A DNA stretch of 64,000 nucleotides from Adiantum capillus-veneris (Eukaryota; Streptophyta; Polypodiopsida; Polypodiales; Pteridaceae): NCBI GenBank assembly GCA_014529385.2, contig CM043962.1:39226598-39290597 (forward strand). The letters are read 5' to 3'. The notes under the pieces were generated by a model. The model had not been told where the DNA came from and did no database searches. It saw only the letters and a program-made list of their open reading frames with translations. Of the stretch, positions 39,576-50,386 are shown piece after piece. The first letter of the stretch is position 1. Each line of letters opens with the position of its first letter. Both the position numbers and the translations under genes were made by a program.

Positions 39576-39580
39576 CTATC
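39576..39580. repeat. Target-site duplication CTATC (right)
   Basis: Matches 34321-34325 exactly. Confidence 0.9.
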
Positions 39581-40079
39581 ACTTGAGTGACAAAGCTAAG
39601 AGTTGGTTTCTGTGTTGTGACACTCCCAGTCCCCCAATCAGTAGTGCATTTGGTTGCTAACATCCACTTGCATCCTAGGTTTATATTGCCTTCCATGGTT
39701 CGAGCAGGCATGACCAAAAAGGTCTTGAGCTACGACCCCATTGTCATAACTGACAGAAGTGTGCCAGGTTCCATTTTTTTTTTCTTGTTGATACCCTTGA
39801 CTTGGATGGTACTCTCACATACATATGGTTTTCCTAACTAACACCACACTCCATATGATATCAGATTATATTTAGCACCTGCATCCAATAAGGCGTTAAT
39901 AGCACTTTTCCATAGGCCCTATTTAACTCAATAGGGCATCATAGAGGTGTGTCAGAGTCCAACCAATCATCCTCTGTTTCAACTTAAAATACATGTGTAA
40001 CTCCAAGGTTGGCCTCTCATTGGCGTCTAATACATTGTTGTCGCTCCTTAGCCTCAGCTTGAGCTTGTATCTTTTTCAA
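39581..40079 (-). pseudogene. Retroelement protease remnant
   Basis: The minus strand contains SAINALLDAGAKYNLISYGVW near 39840-39910, the LLDxGAxxNLIS pattern of retroviral-type aspartic proteases (Ala for Ser in the triad). Frames then shift several times toward 39581. It lies 3' of the integrase of Ty3 element A, where a protease is not expected, so it probably belongs to a separate element fragment that also includes 33507-34320. Confidence 0.5.
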
Positions 40080-42045
40080 TTATGCTTGTGTCTTGGTTGC
40101 CTTTGTTTTATGGATGGCATGTAGCTCCTCTTGGATTAAAGGATCATAGTATCTTTTAAATTTACTCCCATTGAGGAATCCAATGGTTTCGACTCCATCA
40201 AGAGTTTCCACATGAATGGTACCTTGTGGGGTGATTTCACATACTTTATATGGTCCTTTTCCTGCATATTTCAACTTTTTCTTCTCATTATGCACTCCAT
40301 ACATAAGAACTTTATCCCCAACCTTGATATCCTTGTTGTTTAAATGAAGGTCAAACCATTTCTTTCTCCTATCTTTCTCCACCACAAGTGCATTCTGCAC
40401 AACCAAGTGTCTTTCTTCAACTAGTCTCTCAAGGATATATAAATGCTCAACTAAAGGGTTACCATCCCAACCTTCTTGTGAAGCTACCGTTAGACTAGGA
40501 ATTACAAACTCCCATGGCATAAATGCTTCTTAACCATATACCATTTTGAATGGTGTACAATTAATAGCCACTTTGTGAGTAGTACGACAATAAGCCCATA
40601 GAGCTGATGTTAGCTTCAAATCCCAATCTGTGCGATGAGCTTCCATTGTTTTGGTCAAGATAGAAATTAAAGTCTTGTTAGTGCTCTCAACTTGGACATT
40701 TTCTTGTGGATAATAAGGTGTAGATTTATGGTGGGCTATCATGAAGTTTGTCATGAGTTCCTTTATCAGTCCATTTATAAAATGATTACCATTGTCACTC
40801 ACAATCTCAAGGGGACAACCAAATCATGTAATAATGTTCTCAAAGAGAAACTTAGCAGTTAACCTTCATAAGCCTTGCGTGTTGCCTTGGATTTCTCCCA
40901 CTTTGTCACATAGTAAATGGAAACAATAATATATCAAGATTGAGTGTTACGAGTTGCCGGACTAATTGGAGCTATAAAGTCTAAACCCCATTTTTCAAAT
41001 GGTTGAATCACTTTAATAGGATGTAAGGGCATCTTATTCTTTTGTTGTGTGATCTTGTAACATTGGCATTCATCACACTCTTTTGCAAAAAGTGATGCAT
41101 CCTTGAATAAGATAGGCCACAACAACTTTTCTAGCAGTTAGTTCCCCTGCAAAATGTCCTTCGCTATACCCATGTGGGCTTCTTGCAGTATGTATAAATA
41201 CTCATCCTCATGAGCACAACGTCTAAGAATATCATCCTTCCCTAGCTTGTAGAAACTTCCTGCAATTAGAGAATAAGGTTCACATTCCTCTAATGGTTTT
41301 TGAGTTATATTCTTATGAAGCTCTTTGGGTGGAAAACCATTAAGTAAAAAGTTCACAATCTTCTCACTCCATTCAAGCATGGTCTTGACTAGGAATAGGA
41401 AAGTAAAAAGTTCACAATCTTCTCACTCCATTCAAGCATGGTCTTGACTAGCAATTCGTCATTGATTCTAGTAGGGGATTTACCATTGGGTATGCGAGAC
41501 AAATGATCCACCATGACATGTCTTTTATCAAGTCTCACCACAATGGTAAAATCAAACTCAAGAAGAACTAATAACCATCATGTAATTATTCTTGTGGAAC
41601 AAGGTTTATTCACCAGATACAACAATGTTTGATGATCCACATTAAAAAAAAACTTGTTGGCAAGAAGGTAGTAGCAAAATTTTCTTTACTACATAAATCA
41701 CAGTTAAACCTTCTCGCTATGTAGTGGTGTAGTTCCTCTCAACATCATTTAATTGAGGACTTGCAAAGCTAATTGGGTAGTCCAATTTATGTTCTCCTGG
41801 TTGAGCTAGAACCCACCCAATAGAAAAGTTTGATGCATCAATATACACATGGAAAACTACATTCCAATCAGGCACACATAGGATCGGAGCACTTATCAAG
41901 GTATTTTTTAATAACTCATAAGCATGATCACACTCCGCAATCCAGTGGAACTCAATAAGAAGCTTGTACAATGGGCGAGCTATCTCGACAAAGTTTAAAA
42001 TAAACCTCCGGTGATAGCAAACAGAAGGACTTGATCCCAATCCTG
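40080..42045 (-). pseudogene. Ty3/Gypsy element A: RT thumb, RNase H, integrase
   Basis: 5'-truncated pol. RT-thumb/RNase H begins at 42040 (YYRRFI-like YHRRFILNFVEIARPLYKLL, then FHVYIDASNFSIGWVLAQPG, YPISFASPQLNDVERNYTTT). The integrase HHCC region is at 40934-41380 (ILRRCAHEDEYLYILQEAHMG, CDECQCYK). Core motifs are WGLDFIAP near 40970 and DNGNHFINGLIKELM...HHKSTPYYPQ..VQVESTNKTL near 40700-40800; the C-terminal domain is at 40080-40520. Stops and frame changes occur between all blocks, and there is an internal 51-bp tandem duplication at 41342-41451. It directly abuts element B at about 42045. Confidence 0.85.
41342..41451. repeat. Identical 51-bp tandem duplication
   Basis: Copies at 41342-41392 and 41401-41451 are identical, separated by 8 bp. 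Confidence 0.95.
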
Positions 42046-42049
42046 GTGT

Positions 42050-45000
42050 AAGGGGTTGATGACAGCGGAAATCACTTGCTTAATCGTGCAATTTAGTCGC
42101 TCTATTAGACCATTTGTCTGAGGATGATATGGGGTGGTAAACAATTGCTGTATTCCCAGACTTTGGGAAAGGACCTACAACACCTCACCTTTAAATTGTG
42201 TTCTTTGGTCTAGCAGCAATTGTTGAGGGCAGCCATGACTAAAAATTATCTTTTGTAGAAGGAATTGGCGACTAAGGATGCAATTGCATCAGGGGGAGCT
42301 ATGACCTTGCACCATCGTGTAAGGTATTCGGTGAGGATGAGGATATAGCGGTTGCATGCCATAGATGTGGGGAAACATCCCATTAAATCCCAACCCACTA
42401 GCTCAAATGCTTGATCCACTAAAATGGGGGACAAATGACCTAGATTGCGTGGTATTCTAAAATGGACTGGCCCAACTTTGGCCAGTAGTAGTGCTGGTAT
42501 ATTTTCTGCAAAACCTTATGAAAATCCAAGTGACCATAGAGTGGATGGGCATGGTAGAACTGTAGATACCCTTCTCGAAGCGCTTTTGGAACATAAATCC
42601 GGGGTTGCTGATTTTGCATGACAAAATATAATACATGGTTTATAACTATATACGTGCATTGCTGTTCAGTTGACTGTGGGGATTGAATCTAATGAATGAT
42701 TTGCTTGATTTTGGGATCTTGTTGTTGGAATAGTGCCATCTGATCCAAGTGGACATGCAACGCCATAGGGGGAGGGATGAATTGAATGGCTTGGTGCTCA
42801 GCTCTGGATAGGCCATCTGCAATGGAGTTGGTGCTCCCTTTGCAATAGCTGATAGTGAAATTATATTCCTGTAGAGCGAGTGCCCATCGTAACAAACGAC
42901 CTAAGGGATGGTGTTTTTGCAAAAGTGGAATGAGGGGCTGATGATCAGTTCCACCAATACCTGTCTACCATGCAAGTAAGGAATAAATTTGTGAAAAGCC
43001 AAGACTATGGCCAACAATTCCTTCTCTATGGTAGAGTAGTTGACTTCAGATTTTGAGAGTGCCCGGCTAATAAAAGAAATCGGCTGCCATCGCATAAGGT
43101 CGTCTTGTTGGAGTAAAATTGCCCCTAAACCCTGATTAGATGCATTGGTTTGGAGTTTGAAAGGCTTGGTAAAATCCAGGTGGGCAAGTAAAGATGCATC
43201 TCTGATCACTTGTTTGAGTTAGTTAAAACTCTTTTGGCACGCCACATCTCAAGTGTAAGTATTGCCTTTTTTCAGGAGTTGCATGAGTGGGTATGTGATG
43301 GATGCTAAGTTCGGGACAAACCGAAGAGAGAAATTTGCCATTCCTAGAAAGCTCTGGAGTGTCTTCACTGAGGTTGGGGGAGGATACTCCTGGATAGCTA
43401 TGACCTTAGAAGGATCGATCTGTATCCCTTCTATTGAAATGACAAAGCCTAAAAACTTAAGTTTAGTCGTGCCCCATTTACATTTCTTGAGTTGCAACTG
43501 TAAGTTGTAATCTTTTACCCTTTCAAGGACCTCTCTTAAGGCTTGCAAATGTTGTTCCCAAGTCTGTGTATGAATGAGAATGTCATCTAAATATACTAGG
43601 AGAACACCTTGAAGGATTAGGTCCTGAAAGATTGTATTTGCGGCTCATTGAAAAGTGCTACCTACATCTAATAACCCGAAATGCATACGGGTAAACTTGA
43701 ATAACCAAGAGGCATATGGAACACGGTCTTGTGGGCATCATCTGGATTCAAAGGTATCTGCCAATAGCCAGACGCTAGATCTAAGAGGTGAAATATTTAG
43801 ATTTACCAAAATGATCCAAGAGATCATCTATCCAAGGTAATGGGTAAAGATCATGCACTGTAATTTTTTTGAGAGACCAAAAATCTATGCAAAATCGGTA
43901 GCTACTATCCTCCTTCCGAACTAGATGGGGCTCAGACACCCAATACTACAAGAGGGTTGGATAACCCCCTTCTTGAGCATGTCATGAATGGCCTGATTTA
44001 TTCTCTGCTGCTTCAAAGGAGATCTTCGATGAGAAGCCATTCGGACTGGGGGAGTGTCTCCCGTGTTTATGGAGTGATGAGTGGGAAGGTTGATCTAAGA
44101 AGTGTGAGCACTTTCATGGAATAATTTGGGGAATCGATGCAACATCGATTGAATGTCATGCAAATGTGTATGTTGGTCAACACTTGTGTATTCTATTTGA
44201 ACGAAATTGGGGCCTCTATGAGAACATGTCATTGGAATCGGAATGGTGCATGGTAAAACAAGCTGATGTGTATCAATTGCAGCCTAGCACGGGTCTTTAC
44301 AAACCAATCACAACCTAAAGCTAAAGGAAACAGTTGCCTTGGAAAAACCTAAAAAGCATGACTGAATTGTTTATGAGCTACATAGAATGTGCATTGATAG
44401 ACCTGACTGTTATCTCCAAATAAAACTGTGATGGGAGGTGCTGTGCAAGTGGGAAGTCCTAATTGGTGAACCAAATCTGCGCTAATAAAAGAAATGGTGT
44501 TGCTTGAATCTAATAGTGCCTCATGAGATGTGTTATAGAGCTGAACTAACATTGAACACACCATGCGTCCGAAAGATGTGGTTGCTTGAATCTGCAGGCA
44601 ATGCTCCTCCACCATCCTCCCACTCATATGTTTTTCGGCAGTTTTGTCAAAGTTGCGGCATCAACAAGCTGAACCTGAGCATTTTGATATTGTTGTGTAG
44701 CCCGCAACCACCTACAGTGTCTGCGGGACATGCCCATACATGTTGTAGTACTAACATTTGGTTCTTCCTTGATAGTCTCGGTTAGGAAGTGCACGTCAAT
44801 TTTGGGAGTTGCGAATGGAGAGCTGACCACTAGGCATTTTGAACATCAATGTCCATGGAGACAGCAGGGTTAGAATCCATCACAAGGTGTTGAGGACGTG
44901 GCTGTGAAGGTAGCAGAGCTGTAGTATCTGGTTGATTTGAACCTTCTATCCATTGTGCAATGAGGATTGCCGAGTGAAATGATGTGGGCCCTTGATTGCG

Positions 45001-45333
45001 CACCTGTCGGGATAAATCATGTCGAAGACGAAAAAAGAGTTTCATCTGTTCCGACATCATTGGGTCTACGCGTAAGAGCAACTGGTTGAGCCTTACTGCA
45101 AACTGCGCCACTAGTTCCAATCGTTGCTGCTTCAAAGCAGTCAATTGTTGCAATGTTGTTTGTGTGATATTCTCGTGAGCAAATTTTTTTATTAACAAAG
45201 CTTTGAGCATACCCCAATTAGATTTAGCTTGGTCAGATTTTTGAATGAACCAGGTTGCGGCCACCCCTTCCAATAGGGTTCGGCTGTCACAAGACGAGCA
45301 CCACGTGCCAATAGAAAAGAACAGACTGAACAA
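42050..45333 (-). pseudogene. Ty3/Gypsy element B: gag to integrase
   Basis: Minus-strand pol and gag in order. Gag at 44830-45333 has LLEGVAATWFIQKSD and LKALLIKKFAHEN. Protease at 44349-44627 has ALLDSSNTISFISADLVHQLGL (DSG changed to DSS). RT at 43249-43980 has SSYRFCIDF, LLVYLDDILIHT and KFLGFVIS. RNase H at 42689-43209 has QTNASNQGLGAILLQQDD and IADGLSRAEHQ. Integrase at 42050-42660 has HAHPLYGHLDFHKVL, VGWDLMGCFPTS and TTPYHPQTNGLIERLN. Frame changes and stops are scattered throughout. LTRs and primer site were not identified, and integrase is cut at about 42045 where element A begins. Confidence 0.85.
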
Positions 45334-46299
45334 ACTTTTAGCACTTCAATAACAACTGAACTAAAAGAGAGAGACGACACGCGACACGGAGTGGCGAAAT
45401 TCCACCCCAGAGAGTATTGGCCCCAAACCTTGGTGCCCCTTTTGGTATTTCTTTATATTTCATCAACACATATAAGCCGGTACTCCAGACTTTGCACCTT
45501 CTCCAAGAATCATGCCAGAGAATGATCCCTAACCTCATATTTAAAGGCCCTTGGCCTGAAAAGTAGTTACAGTGAAAAGCCTTCAAAACTCAAAAGCTTC
45601 GGGTCCAAAAGCAAAGCCAAAAAGCTGCCAACGCAACATTAGGAAAAAATTGGACCCCCTTGGGGCCATGTAAGGATTCCTAATTTTAAGGGATTAAAGC
45701 TAATTTTGTAGGGGATGGAGGGAACAAAGACAATAAATAGGGCTACTTTTGTAGCTCTCTCTCTAACTTCTCTCTAGATAGGAGAGGGGGGAAAGTAGGG
45801 AATGAGGGTGGTAAAGTAGGAGGAAGAGGGGGGATAAAGTAGGAGAGAGAGGGGAGTAAAAAGAGAGAGAGGATTAAAAGTAGAGAGAAGAACCATTCTC
45901 TCTCTACCTATCACCAAACAAAGAGAGTAAGTAGTTATGACAAAATCCACTTTTCAGTTCGTGGATCAATTCACCCCAAAAAATTGAATTTTTTATAAAA
46001 TCTTCAAAATGGATCTTTTAAGCTTTCAAAAGGTATTTTTTTAGAAGAATCTAACTTTTATAAGCTCCAAATCTAAAATTCCTTGGGTCCCTCCAAGAAT
46101 AAATAGATAATGCCACATCATCAAAACGTCCATCTAATAAAGCCTTAAAATTGAAAATTTTAAAATTTCCCTCCTTTGAGCTCAAAAATTGGACCTATAT
46201 ATAAAAAAATATATTTTTAAGTCTTTTTATCCCAAAAATTGTCTGTTTATCCTAAAAAGTATATCTTATCAAATTTTTTTCCCATCATAACTTTTCACC
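45334..46299. other. No gene recognised
   Basis: Purine-rich GA/GGGA blocks at 45755-45900 and then AT-rich sequence leading to the transposase-like gene. It may contain the left end of the 46-54 kb element, but no terminal repeat was found. Confidence 0.5.
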
Positions 46300-48704
46300 A
46301 TGTCTCTTCGCGACATAACCAATGAATCACCTGCGCCGTCATCTACTAGGTCAACTAATGTCAGTCTGCGTCTACTGATCGAATTTGCTCCCACAAAAAA
46401 AAATGACGAGAAAGCATCTCAACCGGCATCCGTACGACGGTTTCGAGGAGAAACCAATGTTGACTTGTGGATTGATGGAGGGTTGTATCCAAAAGATCCG
46501 CTCGTGGGCTGTCATCCGACATTCCGTACACTCCCAAGCTTAATCAAATATGTGGGAGAAGGAGAACGTGGTCTTCTTGGGTATTGTAAGAGATTGGACT
46601 CCAATCACGCAGGTGCGTGGGCATATTTTCGACAACAATGAACAGATGCCATCACAAAGGAGATCCTAAAAAAGATCTCTAGCCTTGTGTCTGAGGATGA
46701 TGTCCAGAGAGCTTGTGATGAGGTTGGGATCAGCACAAATGCATACCATGCACTTCATGGATTGATGAAAGATGCATTACGAAAGCAAGGCATCACCAAG
46801 AATTTATTTCCTATTCCACATAGGGTCCGACTTGCAAAAAAAGCAAACAATGATCTCGTTCGGGAATCCCTTGGCAAATACAAACACATTGAAGGATCCA
46901 TGGTGTACTCTTCCACGAGTGCCAAGTCACGTGGTAATATAAAGGGAGGCAATACTATTCCTAATGGGGCAAAGTCTTTTAGTTATCATCAATTCAACAA
47001 TATTTTTGTTGACTTGAAACGACTACAACAAGCTATGGTTAAATTTTATGCTTTGTCTCCACAAGGTAATACAAATTGTAATGTCATTTTTTATTTGTAT
47101 TGAATATCATTTAGTATAACAATTCAATTTCTGTGTTGTTTCAGTACTTGGAGAGAAGCTCATATTTATTCTTAAGCTAGATGAATGTCAAATTGTCAAA
47201 GACGGAGATTGGAACGTATGAGTGTGACACTCATGAATGAGGCAATGTTTTTTGCAAAAGTCGATGCTATCAGTGATCATTCTCAGAAACCATCATTTAC
47301 TGTACAATCGGAAAAAGAAATATGGTGGTTAGGAGCTTTTGAAGTTCCGAAAGAGACTCATGAGGTGTTGGCATGGGTCTTCTCTATGATCCCGTGGATC
47401 ATAGAGGTTATTAAGGCACAACTAGAGGGAGAAAAGCTATAAGTAGATAGAGTAGGTACATTTGATGTTGAGTGGCACTTAGGAGGTGATCTAAAAACAA
47501 TCAAATGTATACTTGGGTGTAAACAAGGTGATTCATCACTTCTTCCTTGTCCATATTGTGTACGAGGATACAAGGAGAGTACTCGTGGCTCCACGTCTTC
47601 AAAGAAAAATGTCAAGGGAAGTCAGGCAACAGGGTCAATGGATGATGATGCATGGGATTGGGTGTACTCGGTGTTGAAGTGTCCTATCATGGAGGTCCCC
47701 AATCGGTCGACAAAAGATAAAACATGGCATCCCATTATCAATTTTCCACTTACAAATGTACACTTTTGCACTTTGCATGCCTTTATGCGTATATTTGATC
47801 GCTTGTTAAAGCTTCACAGAGAGTACGCTTTCACAATGAAACCACTTTCCAGATCCGTGGAATCCATTGGAATAGTTGAAACAATTCTAAATTCGATTGG
47901 ATGTCATGGTGGCAATGTTTCTATCATCAATGAGGTGGAAAATATGCATGAAGTGCCACAAAAAGTATCTATGAATGGTGTGAAAGCACGTAGGTTTTTC
48001 AAGAAACCAGAGATGTGAAAGGAGAGGGGTGAAGAGGATGCTCCATGGGAGCTATGGAAAGCGCTTTGCAAGTGTACGACCGATCAAGATTCAAATCTCG
48101 TGCTTGTAAATCTGTGTAGGTAAGTGTGGCACCACTTGGAGTTAGTGCTTCAAATCATGTGGAAACCCCAAACCACGAGCGAGCAACAAAATTTGTTCAA
48201 AGATCACATTTCAAATTTCACTAAAGCATTTGTGCAAGCGTGGGGAGAGAGCAATATCACACACTACATGGTAAGTTACTTTGTTCAGTTCAAATTTTGA
48301 TGCTATACATAAATATTTATTTGATTTATCTTGATGCAACATATTTTGTATGCGCATGGAGCATTCTTTATGTCAAAATATGGTTCATTAGACATGTGGA
48401 GCACTCAAGGAATGGAAAAATCACATTATCAAACCAAAGGTGTTTACTTAAAAATACACGTCACGATGGTGGAACTACGAGATCCAACTACATGAAGGAG
48501 ATGTTTGATTGGTTCTTTCATTTTTCTTTGGGGAGATGTCATGCCATAGAGCGAGCGCGAAAGTCAAGTCTTGCCAAGGAGGTTAGGAGACAATCTCAAC
48601 TTACTACTAAAGAGAAATGGAGAAACTCCACGGGACCCCTTAATCATGCTAGGTGGCGTGAAAATCGCCATAGAGTGGGCAAACGTTGGTTACCCAACAT
48701 CTAA
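46300..48704 (+). pseudogene. Transposase-like gene, decayed (family uncertain)
   Basis: Start ATG at 46300. Exon 1 ends at 47065 (CAAG|GTAATA), exon 2 starts at 47145, and a later donor is at 48271. Seen: FILKLDECQIV (first acidic residue region), VEWHLGGDLKTIKCILG followed by LPCPYC, PLTNVHFCTLHAFMRIFDRLLK, AWGESNITHYM, and FIRH..HSRNGKITLSNQ near the end. This order resembles RNase H-fold transposases with a CxxC insertion, but I cannot assign a superfamily. In-frame stops at 46639, 47440, 48016 and 48121 and a frameshift near 47195 inactivate it. It lies immediately upstream of the histone-like ORF in the same orientation. Confidence 0.5.
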
Positions 48705-48925
48705 AACAAATGATGCTATGCAATGTAATGTTTATGTTTGTAGATGTCTTTGTTGAGTTGCATATAATACTTCTCCATTTATCCATTTTTTGTTTTTTAT
48801 ATTTTGATGATATTAAGAGTTTTTTTAAGTGGCCTGGTCAAGTGTGAAGAGACCTTTTTAAAAAAAAAATAGAGGGCTTTTAGAGAAGAGGGAGTCTCAT
48901 TTTCAATATTGCCCCTTCCTACAAC

Positions 48926-49765
48926 ATGGCACGCACAAAGCAAACAGCAAGGAAAGATCAACCTTTTTTTGCTCACCCTCACTCAACTGTCCAAGGTGCT
49001 CAAAAACCACCTTGGATACACGAACAAGAGCTCTTAGAAGAGATGGAGAGAGAATGGTCAGGTGAAGAGCAACAAGATGGACAACCTTCACGCAAGAAGA
49101 AACGGGTAGTGACATCACACATAGAAACCGAAACGGACAACGAAGCACAAAGCCCATCATGGAGCGGACAGGAGATCCCAAGCAACCATCGAGTTCCGGC
49201 TGGGAAGACATTGCCACATGGCTTCGACGCTCTGTCGTCAAATCAGCCTAGAGGTGATCATGGGTTACTAAATGAAGAGGATTTTGAGGATGTAGCAGAC
49301 GAGCCAGTTGGAGTGCAGGGTGGAGTTGAAGAGCTAGTCGGAGCACATGGTGGCCTTGAAGATGCGCAAGCTCCTCCTCGCAAGACCTCTCGTAAAAAGA
49401 AAAAGTTTTTCAAGGTTCACCCTCACACGGCCCATGTCCCACATCCTACCATCCCTCAACAACGGGCTCCTGCTGTGAAGCGACGCATTCCAAAGGCATT
49501 GCAAGAGATTCGTCACTATCAAAAAACTTCAGACCTTCTCATCCGCAAGGCACCATTCGCACGTTTGGTAAAAGAGATCATGCAAAGTTATCGAATGGCA
49601 TTTCGAGTTCAAGGTATCGCCGTAGAAGCTCTGCAAGAAGCGGCAGAATATCATCTAATTTCTATTTTTGAAGACACCAACTTGTGTGCTATTCATGCAA
49701 AACGGGTGACAATAATGCCCAAGGATTTAGCTCTTGCACGTCGAATCAGAGGAGAAAGAGATTGA
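48926..49765 (+). CDS. Histone H3-like protein with a long novel N-terminal tail
   Basis: Single-exon intact ORF of 279 codons. Residues 1-10 are [10 protein letters not shown], identical to the histone H3 tail through K9, so K4 and K9 are kept. Residue 11 is Asp, so Ser10 and the K14-K36 tail are absent. Residues 11-187 are new: acidic, with basic clusters near 54-60 (SRKKKR) and 147-157 ([10 protein letters not shown]) that could be nuclear localisation signals. Residues 188-279 are a complete H3 histone fold: [17 protein letters not shown], a loop 1 of normal H3 length, [20 protein letters not shown] identical to canonical H3, end RRIRGERD. Loop 1 lacks the extra residues and Trp usual in CENH3, so it is closer to canonical H3. 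Known H3 has a 43-residue tail and 135 residues overall. Role inferred: chromatin targeting or mimicry by a mobile element. Confidence 0.85.
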   Translation: MARTKQTARKDQPFFAHPHSTVQGAQKPPWIHEQELLEEMEREWSGEEQQDGQPSRKKKRVVTSHIETETDNEAQSPSWSGQEIPSNHRVPAGKTLPHGFDALSSNQPRGDHGLLNEEDFEDVADEPVGVQGGVEELVGAHGGLEDAQAPPRKTSRKKKKFFKVHPHTAHVPHPTIPQQRAPAVKRRIPKALQEIRHYQKTSDLLIRKAPFARLVKEIMQSYRMAFRVQGIAVEALQEAAEYHLISIFEDTNLCAIHAKRVTIMPKDLALARRIRGERD

Positions 49766-49885
49766 ATTTGATTTTTATGCAATTTTGCCAATGTAAAGAT
49801 ATCTTTTTGAAATATGACGAGTCGTGGCTTTTTCAAATATAACGAGTCGTGTACATTTGTGTTTTAAGTGATATAAGTAAAACTA

Positions 49886-49887
<2 letters not shown>

Positions 49888-49919
<32 letters not shown>
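49888..49919. repeat. (GA)n microsatellite
   Basis: Pure GA run between the H3-like stop and the hairpin. Confidence 0.95.
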
Positions 49920-49921
<2 letters not shown>

Positions 49922-49979
49922 TGGATAGAAGAGTTGTCAACCAAGTGTGGTTGATTGAATAACCAAAAAAGGCATTGTA

Positions 49980-50144
49980 TTCTTATAATATTAATCTAAA
50001 AAAGGTTCAAAAAGGCTGTCTAGAGGCCTGCCGCAGAGGCGCGCGAGAAGGCAGAAGTAGAAGTTACTTTCGCTTTCTCGCGCGCCTCTGCGGCAGGCCT
50101 CTAGACAGCCTTTTTAAACCTTTTTTAGGCTAAAATTATAAGAA
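49980..50144. terminator. Large hairpin between convergent genes
   Basis: Arms 49980-50049 and 50075-50144 are complementary over 70 bp with about four mismatches; the inner 36 bp or so are GC-rich and perfect. The loop is 25 nt. It lies 215 bp after the H3-like stop and 242 bp before the convergent gene A stop, so it could end transcription from both sides. Alternatively it is an inserted foldback MITE; no clear target duplication was seen. Confidence 0.6.
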
Positions 50145-50386
50145 TTTTATGATATTATGCTTTTTTTAATGTTTTCTATATAAAAAAAACTCTATATTTT
50201 GATTCAGAGAATTGCACAATCGTATCACAAGATAGAACCAATCATGTACTGTCTATCGTACCATAAAATCAATACAGAAGTTGGAAAGTACCAGTTAAAA
50301 TCAATTCCCATTCGAATTTTGAAATAACAAAGTACAAAGATGTGATATATCTCATTACATATTTGTCAATTACAAGATTTATGCAG

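Noticed and set aside
47638-48018. Independent small gene
   Set aside because: In frame with the upstream piece across a single TAA, so it is part of the transposase-like gene.
48926-49765. Centromeric CENH3 as identity of the histone-like ORF
   Set aside because: Loop 1 has canonical H3 length, lacks the usual Trp, and the C-terminal 20-residue block and RRIRGER end are those of ordinary H3; only the long tail is CENH3-like.
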